A stretch of 5,804 nucleotides of DNA from Chloroflexota bacterium (GCA_030691665.1 JAUYDU010000325.1:1-5804); one strand, 5' to 3'; counted from the first letter of the stretch, positions 1 to 5,098 are shown. Program-made: numbers and translations. The notes: a model not told the origin generated them from the letters alone.

Positions 1-364
1 CCAGGAAGGAGACGCCGCGGCGCCGCTCGGTGCGCGACAGGTGCCCCTTGAAGAGACTCTCCAACTTTTCCAACGGACGGGCCGGCTCCTCTTCGGCACG
101 GGAGACGGCGTCCAGCCAGGTCCGCTCGACGTCATCCAGGACGAGAAGCAAGATCTGCTGCTTGCTGCGGACGTAGCGGTAGATGGCGCCCTCTGAGACC
201 CCCATCTCGTCGGCCAGGGTGTTGATGGTGAGGTGCTCCATACCCTGGCGAGTGATTATCTTGCGGGCGGCCTCGGCAAGCTGATGTTGCCGCACCTCGT
301 GGCTGGCCCTCTGAATGGATGCCCGGGCCTGGAGCGCTGGCTCTGCAGCAGCCGTCCGACGCAT
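1..364 (-). CDS. TetR-family transcriptional regulator, N-terminal part (runs off left edge)
   Basis: This reading frame is open from an ATG at 364 to the window edge, giving 121 residues without a stop. Residues about 26-70 form a typical TetR_N DNA-binding domain: a first helix (HQLAEAARKIITRQG), then the helix-turn-helix LTINTLADEMGVSEGAIYRY at about 45-64, with the family's G-x-IY-x-Y-x-x-SK ending. Residues from about 71 start the variable ligand-binding domain (ILLLVLDDVERTWLDAV), most of which lies outside the window, so the inducer cannot be guessed. The start is fixed by a perfect AGGAGG five bases upstream. That Shine-Dalgarno overlaps the TAG stop of the gene before it (374), so the two are co-transcribed and probably translationally coupled. 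It probably represses its own operon, and perhaps the divergent antiporter gene. The family call is very secure; the target is inferred. Confidence 0.92.
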   Translation of the reverse strand, partial: MRRTAAAEPALQARASIQRASHEVRQHQLAEAARKIITRQGMEHLTINTLADEMGVSEGAIYRYVRSKQQILLLVLDDVERTWLDAVSRAEEEPARPLEKLESLFKGHLSRTERRRGVSFL

Positions 365-369
365 GGTAG

Positions 370-375
370 CCTCCT
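370..375 (-). promoter_or_regulatory. Consensus Shine-Dalgarno of the TetR gene, overlapping the upstream stop codon
   Basis: On the minus strand AGGAGG lies five bases before the ATG at 364. Its first two bases are the last two of the TAG that ends the preceding gene. This decides the TetR start and implies translational coupling. Confidence 0.85.
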
Positions 376-652
376 ATTGTGAGAGTGCCCGCCGAACAGA
401 GAGGTCCGACCCGTCCGGTCCCCCGGATGACTCCACGACCACGTCGCCAAGTCCGCCATTCACAGAAGGATCGGCCATGACGAGGACCGAACCGAAGTAG
501 CGGACCACCTGGTCGCCATCCCTGGGGTTGTCCACCACCAGGGCCAGCCCGCCGTTCTTCTCCACGACGCGCAGCCCCTGGCCGGGGGCTGCGCCCTCCT
601 TCTTCAACCTCTCGCGGATGACACTCATCGAATCGAAGTTGACCCTGAGCAC
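374..652 (-). CDS. Small cysteine-free protein, possibly a degenerate HesB/IscA-like fold; first gene of the TetR operon
   Basis: I do not firmly recognise this protein. The frame is open further upstream and has an ATG at 691, but that ATG overlaps the TATAAT of a strong promoter and would not be transcribed from it. The GTG at 652, five bases after GGGAAG, is the better start (92 residues); ATG at 587 (MSVIRERL) is another option. The layout is a helix (SMSVIRERLKKEG), then LRVVEKNGGLALVVDNPRDGDQ, a beta stretch (VVRYFGSVLVMADP) and GGLGDVVVE. That order and the 'D-x-VV-x-x-x-G-x-x-V' pattern recall A-type Fe-S carriers (IscA/HesB), yet not one cysteine is present, so it could not hold a cluster the known way. 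The acidic, Gly/Ser-rich tail is probably disordered. It sits directly before the TetR gene, with an overlapping stop and Shine-Dalgarno. The gene is likely real; the family link is tentative. Confidence 0.6.
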   Translation of the reverse strand: MLRVNFDSMSVIRERLKKEGAAPGQGLRVVEKNGGLALVVDNPRDGDQVVRYFGSVLVMADPSVNGGLGDVVVESSGGPDGSDLSVRRALSQ

Positions 653-672
653 TTGTTCTTCCCGTATGTGCA

Positions 673-686
673 AGTGAGCGTTCACT
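673..686. promoter_or_regulatory. Putative operator (14-bp near-palindrome) over the transcription start
   Basis: AGTGAGCGTTCACT is an inverted repeat in which six of seven base pairs match around the centre. It covers the predicted +1 of the TetR operon. TetR-family operators are commonly palindromes of about this size with TGAnCG/CGnTCA-like halves placed on their own promoter. The sequence symmetry is seen directly; binding by this TetR protein is inferred. Confidence 0.5.
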
Positions 687-689
687 CGC

Positions 690-718
690 ATTATACCGCC
701 AGGAGGCGCCTGCGTCAA
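690..718 (-). promoter_or_regulatory. Near-consensus sigma-70 promoter of the small-protein/TetR operon
   Basis: Read on the minus strand: TTGACG (718-713), a 17-bp spacer, then TATAAT (695-690). That is 5/6 and 6/6 matches at ideal spacing, which is striking in GC-rich DNA. Transcription should start near 683. The ATG at 691 overlaps the -10 box, so a later start codon is expected for the first gene. Confidence 0.8.
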
Positions 719-770
719 CCCTTGCGGGCGGTCGCTTCCTTGGGTCCTCCAGATATGATAGGGTAGTGGT

Positions 771-2071
771 GTGGAAGACGGCCTGGGGCTGGTGAGGGAC
801 TTCGCCATCATCATGGCGGTGGTGGGAGGAGCGCTCCTGCCCTTCGGCATCGGGCTGGAGTTCGGCTGGCAGCGGATTCGCCGCGTGGGTCTTCAGGTGC
901 TCCTCATAGGCATCGCCGAGGTCGCGTTCATGATGGCGGTCGGATACCAGGTAGGCAAGTCTCTTGGCTGGAGCGAGCGCGAGGCGGTGTTTTTGGGGGC
1001 CGCCCCATCTCCATCAGCAGCTCGGCCGTGCTAGCCAAAGTGCTGCAGGACTCCGGCAAGCTCCAGACGACTGAGGGCAGGCTCATCATGGGCATCCTGG
1101 TGGTGGAGGATTTCGCCGCCCTCGTGCTCCTGACGCTTCTTTCGGGGTACCCGGTGTCTGGGTCTGTGGGCTTGGGCCAATTTGGGGGGCTGGCGGGTAA
1201 GGTGGGCCTCTTTGCACTGTCGGCCCTGCTCTTCGGGGGAGCTGCTGGCGCCGAGGCTCGTCGGTTTCGTGGCCCGGTCGCGGTCCCAGGAGGCGCTGCT
1301 GGTGACCGGCCTGACCCTCTGCTTCGGGCTGGCCCTGGTGGCGGAGCAACTCGGCGTGTTGGCCGCTGCGGGGGCCTTCCTCTTTCGTTCCGCGGATGCC
1401 ATCGCGTCGGCCCTCGATAGGATGATGCCGGGCGCGGTGAAACAGTACCTTTCCAGCCTGGCGGTGTGGATGGCCACCCTGCGCGGCACCCTTGGCGCCA
1501 GGAGCGAGGCAGCACGGGCCATACAGCGCTCGGCGCGGATGACCATGCTGAACCTGGGCATCGTCATGGCCATCGTGGCCGCGGCGACGGTGACGCTGGG
1601 ATACATCAGCCCGCTGACGAGGTTCTCCCGCTCAGCGAAAGCCTGCTGGGGCTTCTGATAGGCCGCACCGCTCTGGGCTTCTGTGTCCCTTCGGCGGTCG
1701 TCGTCTGGCGAGAGGTACGTACCCTGGCCGAAGGCGTGTCCAGGTATCTTGTCAGGCACAGGGGCGGGCTGCGGATCGGACGGCGGCAGCAACTGCCGGT
1801 GCTGATGGGCGACACATTTCTGGGCGTCATCGCGCTGCTGCTTGTGCTGTGGAGCCTCCCGTTCGTAGTGAGGCTTCTGTCGTTGGGCCAGTATGCCGCA
1901 CCAGTGCCCGCGCTGCTTTTGGTGGCCATCCTCCTCCTGGTCGGGCGGGCCGCCTTCAGAGTCCACGGAGTCCTGGAGACATCCCTGCGGCAGACGCTGA
2001 TGGGCCAGGAGGACGAGGCGTATGTAGGCAAGTCCCGACCAGGCCCGCCAGACGGTGATCCGACCGGCTAG
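771..2071 (+). pseudogene. Decayed Kef-type (CPA2) cation:proton antiporter
   Basis: Four consecutive pieces of one membrane antiporter are readable in alternating frames. Piece 1 is 771 to about 1004 (GTG start, AGGG seven bases upstream; contains FGIGLEFGWQRIRRVGLQ). Piece 2 is about 1007-1235 (SISSSAVLAKVLQDSGKL, then MGILVVEDFAALVLL, the Kef/NhaA-like core). Piece 3 is about 1240-1625 (LLAPRLVGFVARSRSQEALL, AEQLGVLAAAGAFL, then SALDRMMPGAVKQYL). Piece 4 is about 1625-2071 (LPLSESLLGLLIG, VPSAVVVWREVRTLAEGV, two further hydrophobic helices, C-terminal tail). The frame changes fall at a C run (1003-1006), a G5 run (1235-1239), and somewhere in 1605-1632. Compared with intact Kef proteins, the segment between GALL and FGIGLEF (about 837-842) is missing, as is a larger block after AAAGAFL (about 1383-1390) that should hold the later transporter helices. 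Both gaps keep the frame. The product would have exchanged K+ or Na+ for protons across the inner membrane. Three breaks plus two deletions mean it is very unlikely to work. Confidence 0.85.
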
Positions 2072-2149
2072 GGCCTTCGCGGTTCTCCGTCTAGCTCGGC
2101 GCGCAGCCAGTCGCCTGGGAAGTCAGTGACTGTCGACCCCAGCGCAAGG

Positions 2150-2157
2150 GCAAGAAG
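2150..2157 (+). repeat. 8-bp direct repeat GCAAGAAG, left flank of IS-A
   Basis: First of three identical copies (others at 3608-3615 and 5054-5061). It abuts the first base of the left inverted repeat of IS-A. An 8-bp target duplication is the size expected for IS6-family insertion. Confidence 0.88.
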
Positions 2158-2180
2158 GGTTCTCTTGCTTATTGGTGTAA
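2158..2180 (+). repeat. Left terminal inverted repeat of IS-A
   Basis: Eleven bases (GGTTCTCTTGC) match the other end perfectly. After five mismatched positions a second block, GGTGTAA (2174-2180), matches again at the same distance, giving 18 of 23 identical. The two blocks may be separate transposase contact sites. Confidence 0.85.
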
Positions 2181-2193
2181 TCACCATTATCCT
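2165..2193 (+). promoter_or_regulatory. Candidate promoter of the IS-A passenger gene, starting inside the terminal repeat
   Basis: TTGCTT (2165-2170), a 17-bp spacer, then TATCCT (2188-2193), about 30 bases before the gene's ATG. The spacer holds a small palindrome TGGTG-TAAT-CACCA (2173-2186), a possible operator. Transposase binding to the inverted repeat would overlap the -35 box. The match to consensus is only moderate. Confidence 0.4.
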
Positions 2194-2225
2194 TTGCACC
2201 AAGAAGGCATCGAAGGAAGGTTGCC

Positions 2226-2501
2226 ATGTATGCGAGAGAAGACATGAAACATGATTACGAATCCTTCAGAAGCAATCTGAACGCTAGCATTCTTTCTCTC
2301 GACAAGTTGGGTGTGGCATTTAATCGCCAGCTAATCGCCGTTGCGAAAGGTGATGCTGAAGGCATACGATTCGCTATAGAGACCGACCTGAAAATCCGCG
2401 CCTGCGGCCAACAACTGCGAGACGTTCGGGCGTGGACTGATGGATTGTTCACCTCCTATTTTGCTGGTCAAGATACTGGCGAACAAGAACCCCCGCCCTA
2501 A
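2226..2501 (+). CDS. IS-A passenger: small soluble hypothetical protein (91 aa)
   Basis: I do not recognise this protein. The start at 2226 is supported by an AAGGAAGG Shine-Dalgarno six bases upstream and a plausible promoter beyond it. The 91 residues appear soluble and mostly helical: ESFRSNLNASILSLDKLGVAFNRQLIAVAKGD, then AEGIRFAIETDLKIRACGQQLRDVRAWTDGLF, with an acidic, proline-rich tail. There is no signal peptide, membrane helix or clear DNA-binding motif, and only one cysteine. It lies wholly inside IS-A and faces the transposase gene. The two 3' ends overlap by 53 bp (2449-2501), so each transcript is antisense to the other's tail. Possible roles are modulation of transposition or a cargo trait; nothing in the sequence decides. 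The good ribosome site, its own promoter and gene-like composition make it more likely real than a shadow. Confidence 0.6.
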   Translation: MYAREDMKHDYESFRSNLNASILSLDKLGVAFNRQLIAVAKGDAEGIRFAIETDLKIRACGQQLRDVRAWTDGLFTSYFAGQDTGEQEPPP

Positions 2502-3540
2502 ACCCAATACGCTTTGCGTCCTCTACAGACAGTATGGGTTGAGCAACATCTGCCTCTTGCAGGGCCATTTCGTTGCTTGTCACAAACTCTATCCAACTCC
2601 TGAACGGCACCTCAACGCCTGCTGCCTCGGCTGGCGGCTTCCCGTCCAGCGTCATATGTGGCCGCAGGAAGTTGTAGTTGAGCACGAAGCCGTTGAGGAT
2701 GGTGAGCGCGCTATCCATCGTCTTCAGGCCGCGCATCACCTTGGTGCGTTCCTTCAACGTCCCGTGGAATCGTTCTATCAGGTTGGTGTTGATTTCCGAC
2801 GTGAGGCCCTGCATCTTGACGTGACGTGCAGAGGCGCCAAACACCTGCTCCACGGCATCGGGATAGGCTGCAAGGCCATCCGAGAGAATGAACCGTGGGG
2901 TAGTCTTTGAGCGCCGCTTTGCCATGTTCAAGATTGCTATGGCGTCAGAGAGCCTTCGACTGACTGAAAGGTGCGTCCCCAGAAGGAACCGCGTCCCTTC
3001 GTCAATCACGTCCCAGTACCAGACGTTCTCTCCCCCCACCTTTATCACCGTTTCGTCTATAACCCAAACAGGCGACGTGCTCACCCGTACCTTGTCCAGC
3101 GCGTTTGCGGCTTCCTTGGAGTAGTGCATCACCCATCGCCAGATGGTCGCTGGATTCACAGAGAGGCCATCGGAGGCCCCAATCTGACGGCTGACATCCG
3201 CCAGTGAGAGGCCATCATAGAACAGGCTCAGAGCCATCCCTATCTGCTTTGCCGAGAAGTGCATCCCTAGGGGGGCATTTCTAGCTGTGAACTTCCGTCG
3301 GCAGCGTTTGCAGATGTACTCCTGCTGTCCGTTGCGTACGCCGTACTTCATGATGTCTGTGGCCCCGCAACGTGGACAAGCTATGACCTCTGGCGTGGTG
3401 GTATGCACCTTCTCCATGACGACGGTTTCTATGTCGTCAGGTAGTGGCGCTTCAACTACTTGTACTTGTGCCAGTGGAACCCTCTTCAGCATGTCCTCTA
3501 TTTCACCTTCAAGTTTGTGGTCACGCCGTAGTTTCCCCAT
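2449..3540 (-). CDS. IS6-like DDE transposase of IS-A (363 aa)
   Basis: This enzyme cuts and joins the IS-A ends. An N-terminal lead of about 50 residues is followed by a zinc ribbon with four cysteines (C55-x2-C58 and C77-x2-C80). A helix-turn-helix region follows at about 97-140 (KQIGMALSLFYDGLSLADVSRQIG, then NPATIWRWVMHY), which should bind the ends. The RNase H-like core carries the catalytic triad: D162 (VWVIDETVIKVGG), D221 (FILSDGLAAYPDAV) and E256 (NLIERFHGTLKERTKVMRGLK). There are 34 residues between the last two, as expected for IS6/IS240-type DDE enzymes, and the family's NYNFLRPHMTL motif follows. A C-terminal extension of about 45 residues is unusual. At 363 residues it exceeds the roughly 230-240 of classical IS6 transposases and resembles the longer zinc-ribbon branch also seen in archaea. 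No frameshift or missing catalytic residue is visible. A hairpin sits directly before its start. Confidence 0.93.
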   Translation of the reverse strand: MGKLRRDHKLEGEIEDMLKRVPLAQVQVVEAPLPDDIETVVMEKVHTTTPEVIACPRCGATDIMKYGVRNGQQEYICKRCRRKFTARNAPLGMHFSAKQIGMALSLFYDGLSLADVSRQIGASDGLSVNPATIWRWVMHYSKEAANALDKVRVSTSPVWVIDETVIKVGGENVWYWDVIDEGTRFLLGTHLSVSRRLSDAIAILNMAKRRSKTTPRFILSDGLAAYPDAVEQVFGASARHVKMQGLTSEINTNLIERFHGTLKERTKVMRGLKTMDSALTILNGFVLNYNFLRPHMTLDGKPPAEAAGVEVPFRSWIEFVTSNEMALQEADVAQPILSVEDAKRIGFRAGVLVRQYLDQQNRR

Positions 3541-3541
3541 C

Positions 3542-3573
3542 GCTGTGACCCCCAGTATTCAGGTGGTCACAGC
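3542..3573. promoter_or_regulatory. 12-bp inverted repeat immediately before the IS-A transposase start
   Basis: GCTGTGACCCCC (3542-3553), an 8-base loop, and GGTGGTCACAGC (3562-3573) pair at 11 of 12 positions. One base separates the inner arm from the transposase ATG (3540). In mRNA the arm next to the start contains the only ribosome-binding-like sequence (GGGGGU), so a transcript entering from outside the element would hide it. IS10 and IS50 protect themselves from read-through in a comparable way. It could equally be an operator on DNA. The structure is certain; the role is inferred. Confidence 0.6.
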
Positions 3574-3584
3574 CTACAACCTGG

Positions 3585-3607
3585 TTACACCTCCCTGCAA
3601 GAGAACC
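3585..3607 (-). repeat. Right terminal inverted repeat of IS-A
   Basis: Complemented, it begins GGTTCTCTTGC (3607-3597), identical to the left end. GGTGTAA (3591-3585) recurs at the same inner distance. The end directly abuts the GCAAGAAG at 3608. Confidence 0.85.
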
Positions 3608-3615
3608 GCAAGAAG
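3608..3615 (+). repeat. 8-bp direct repeat GCAAGAAG shared by IS-A and IS-B
   Basis: This is the only DNA between the two elements: IS-A ends at 3607 and IS-B begins at 3616. It serves as the right flank of one and the left flank of the other. Confidence 0.9.
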
Positions 3616-3628
3616 GGTTCTCTTTGCT
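3616..3628 (+). repeat. Left terminal inverted repeat of IS-B
   Basis: GGTTCTCTTTGCT is the exact complement of 5041-5053. It differs from the IS-A end mainly by one extra T in the T run, so the two elements have related but distinct ends. Confidence 0.9.
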
Positions 3629-3642
3629 ATAGCGTGGTTGGC

Positions 3643-4650
3643 TCATAGGCCGCCTCGCCTAGTCCGAAAGAGGTATATCTTGGGCATCCGCTCAGATGGG
3701 CGCTGTTTCCCCAGAAGCCGATTCTTCAAGACACGCTCTCGCTCAAACACCCCACGCTTCCTGGAGAATGGCCTAACGTCCTGATGGGCTATCTGTAACC
3801 AGTTTTCGTAGGGCGCTTCAATCCCAGCGGCCAAGGCTGGCGTCCTATCACGCCCAAGCGATTCGTGGGGCCTGAAGTAGTTGTAGTGAATCGTCCAGCC
3901 ATCCAAGATTAGCTGGGCCGTCCGCTGACTCTTCAGTCCACGCATCACCTTTGAGCGTGCCCGTATTGTGCCCTGTAGGCGCTCGGAGAGGTTATTGTTT
4001 ACCTCTGCCCTGATACCATCGGCGGGTATGTGGTGGACTCCCGCTCCAAAGGCTCGCTCTACCCCATCCACATAGCTAGACAGACGGTCACTAACTACGA
4101 AGCGTGGACGCCTAGCAGCTACTAGCCGTGCCTTCTTCAACACAAGCTCGGCGTCTCGGCTCCCACGGGTAGCCGATAGGCGGGTAGCAAGCAAGAAACG
4201 GGTGTCTGCGTCCATGACGTTCCAGTTCCAGTATTTCTTACCGCCCACCTTCAACACCATTTCGTCACACACCCAAGTCTCACCCGTATGGGCCTTGAAC
4301 TGGCGCATCCTGTCTTTGGCGAGGTTGGTGTAGTCCACTATCCACTCATAGACCGTGGCCGTAGATGGATAGAAGCCATGTTTCTGCCCAAAGTTGCGTC
4401 GTATCTGTTCCGTGGATAGGCCCTCATAGAACATGCCCACGGCATCGCCTACCTGTTCGGGCGGGATGCGACGGCCTGGGAGTGCGCCGTTAGCTACGAA
4501 CCGCTTGCCAGTTGGCTTATGTAGGTAGATGGGAGCACCCTTGGTGCTATAGCCGTAACGGATAAACTCCTCTGGCTTTGCGGCGGGCATCTTGTGCTGA
4601 ATTATTGCACTGATACCACCTACGGTATCGGATTCAGGCTTTGTTGTCAT
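3643..4650 (-). CDS. IS6-like DDE transposase of IS-B, lacking zinc-ribbon cysteines (about 335 aa)
   Basis: Counting from the ATG at 4650, the catalytic residues are D129 (ETWVCDEMVLKVGGKKYWNW), D188 (RFVVSDRLSSYVDGVERAFG) and E223 (NNNLSERLQGTIRARSKVMRGLK). As in IS-A, 34 residues lie between the last two, followed by HYNYFRPHESLG. Upstream, a segment aligned with the IS-A zinc ribbon (FIRYGYSTKGAPIYLHKPTGKRF) keeps the spacing but has no cysteine. The helix-turn-helix region (FYEGLSTEQIRRNFG, then STATVYEWIVDY) is retained. A basic C-terminal extension of about 45 residues (RKRGVFERERVLKNRLLGKQR) could bind DNA. An ATG at 4659 is the alternative start; 4650 is preferred because AAGGA lies eight bases before it. 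Either start overlaps the end of the passenger gene at 4634, implying coupled translation. The stop lies just 15 bases from the inverted repeat. Confidence 0.9.
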   Translation of the reverse strand: MTTKPESDTVGGISAIIQHKMPAAKPEEFIRYGYSTKGAPIYLHKPTGKRFVANGALPGRRIPPEQVGDAVGMFYEGLSTEQIRRNFGQKHGFYPSTATVYEWIVDYTNLAKDRMRQFKAHTGETWVCDEMVLKVGGKKYWNWNVMDADTRFLLATRLSATRGSRDAELVLKKARLVAARRPRFVVSDRLSSYVDGVERAFGAGVHHIPADGIRAEVNNNLSERLQGTIRARSKVMRGLKSQRTAQLILDGWTIHYNYFRPHESLGRDRTPALAAGIEAPYENWLQIAHQDVRPFSRKRGVFERERVLKNRLLGKQRPSERMPKIYLFRTRRGGL

Positions 4651-5011
4651 CCAAGTCATCCTTAATACCGTGCTCCTCTTTCCACATTCGCACGGCTTCT
4701 TTACGAATAGCCACCCAGTCTATCTCTTTCCCTTGCCGCACCCACTCAGCTTTAATTGCGAAAGCGAAGTCAGTAATCCTCTGTTCATCTAGCTTGATGG
4801 GCATTCTCAGGGCCACGGCTGAGGCTTGATGTTCTTTAACAGTACGGTCAACCCTATGAGTAAGCCAAAAGTAACCATAGGTCAGATAACCCCCTAGTCC
4901 CAATCCCAGTATCAGCCATGCCCACTCCATACGGTTCAGTATCACTGGAATCCCCGCAGCCACAAACAATGCAGCGATTCCAAGGAGCACCTTATCCAAG
5001 ACTTTGTGCAT
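4634..5011 (-). CDS. IS-B passenger: small two-helix membrane protein (125 aa)
   Basis: I do not recognise this family. The N-terminus has two hydrophobic helices separated by a short turn: VLLGIAALFVAAGIPVIL at about 8-25 and WAWLILGLGLGGYLTYGYFWL at about 30-50. Positive residues follow (THRVDRTVKEH), so the rest is probably cytoplasmic. The soluble part is charged and helical, with the stretch ITDFAFAIKAEWVRQGKEIDW and an acidic tail ending DDLDDNKA. It overlaps the transposase start by 17 bp or more and shares its direction, so the two form an operon with the passenger first. A TATAGA (5025-5020) lies so close to the ATG that a nearly leaderless message is possible; no good Shine-Dalgarno is visible. 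The overlap and membrane topology favour a real gene. Whether it helps transposition or is cargo cannot be told. Confidence 0.7.
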   Translation of the reverse strand: MHKVLDKVLLGIAALFVAAGIPVILNRMEWAWLILGLGLGGYLTYGYFWLTHRVDRTVKEHQASAVALRMPIKLDEQRITDFAFAIKAEWVRQGKEIDWVAIRKEAVRMWKEEHGIKDDLDDNKA

Positions 5012-5040
5012 GTGCTCATTCTATACCGCTCCCACCATTA

Positions 5041-5053
5041 AGCAAAGAGAACC
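5041..5053 (-). repeat. Right terminal inverted repeat of IS-B
   Basis: AGCAAAGAGAACC is the perfect complement of the left end (3616-3628) and abuts the third GCAAGAAG at 5054. Confidence 0.9.
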
Positions 5054-5061
5054 GCAAGAAG
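5054..5061 (+). repeat. 8-bp direct repeat GCAAGAAG, right flank of IS-B
   Basis: Third identical copy. Host DNA resumes at 5062, only seven bases before the -35 box of the next promoter, so the insertions left that promoter intact. Confidence 0.88.
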
Positions 5062-5068
5062 GCGACGC

Positions 5069-5098
5069 TTGACCAGCGGGCCGAGTGGGCCATATCAT
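5069..5098 (+). promoter_or_regulatory. Sigma-70 promoter of the second antiporter
   Basis: TTGACC (5069-5074), an 18-bp spacer, then TATCAT (5093-5098): 5/6 and 5/6 matches to consensus. Transcription should begin near 5105, giving a leader of about 75 bases before the GTG at 5180. Confidence 0.65.

Larger units (their letters stand above)
2158..3607 (-). mobile_element. IS-A: complete IS6-like insertion sequence with a passenger gene (1450 bp)
   Basis: The ends are defined by the inverted repeat GGTTCTCTTGC (left 2158-2168; right, complemented, 3597-3607) and by flanking GCAAGAAG repeats. The ends start with GGTTCT, as in several IS6-family members (IS257/IS431, IS240), and the 8-bp duplication is also that family's. 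Inside are a DDE transposase on the minus strand (2449-3540) and a small plus-strand gene (2226-2501). Typical IS6-family elements are roughly 0.7-0.9 kb with only the transposase, so this one is long. Its GC is lower than the host DNA to the left. Both ends and the transposase look intact, so it may be active. Confidence 0.9.
3616..5053 (-). mobile_element. IS-B: second complete IS6-like insertion sequence with a membrane-protein passenger (1438 bp)
   Basis: Perfect 13-bp inverted repeats (3616-3628 and 5041-5053) bound the element, and GCAAGAAG flanks both sides. It carries a transposase (3643-4650) and, upstream on the same strand with overlapping ends, a small two-helix membrane protein (4634-5011). 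The transposase lies in the same direction as in IS-A, so the elements are head to tail. The two transposases are clearly homologous but strongly diverged, which rules out a recent duplication. Ends and coding regions look intact. Placement in the IS6 group rests on the GGTTCT ends, the 8-bp flanks and the DDE pattern. Confidence 0.9.

Noticed and set aside
754..759. TATGAT as a -10 box for the antiporter pseudogene
   Set aside because: No acceptable -35 box lies 16-18 bp upstream, so the promoter is not supported, although one probably existed in this divergent intergenic region.
1031..1966. A 311-codon open frame on the minus strand
   Set aside because: It is the antisense shadow of the decayed antiporter. 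The plus strand gives recognisable membrane-transporter motifs across the whole stretch, while this frame gives low-complexity Arg/Pro/Gln-rich sequence typical of GC-rich antisense frames.
2081..2087. GGTTCTC near the end of the antiporter pseudogene, resembling the IS ends
   Set aside because: Only seven bases match, no target repeat or partner end is present, and similar GGTTCTC occurs at 1621 in coding sequence.
2255..2452. Minus-strand open frame of 65 codons beginning at AGGAGGTGA at the transposase stop
   Set aside because: The AGGAGG is simply the last arginine codons of the transposase and is too close to the GTG to serve it. The opposite strand has a better-supported gene here.
3287..3784. 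Plus-strand open frame spanning the IS-A/IS-B junction
   Set aside because: It is antisense to both transposases and crosses two element ends and the target repeat, so it cannot be an evolved gene.
2150..5061. The block as a CRISPR array or integron
   Set aside because: Only three copies of an 8-mer are present, spaced by about 1.45 kb with transposase genes between; no short regular spacers, integrase or attC-like sites are visible.
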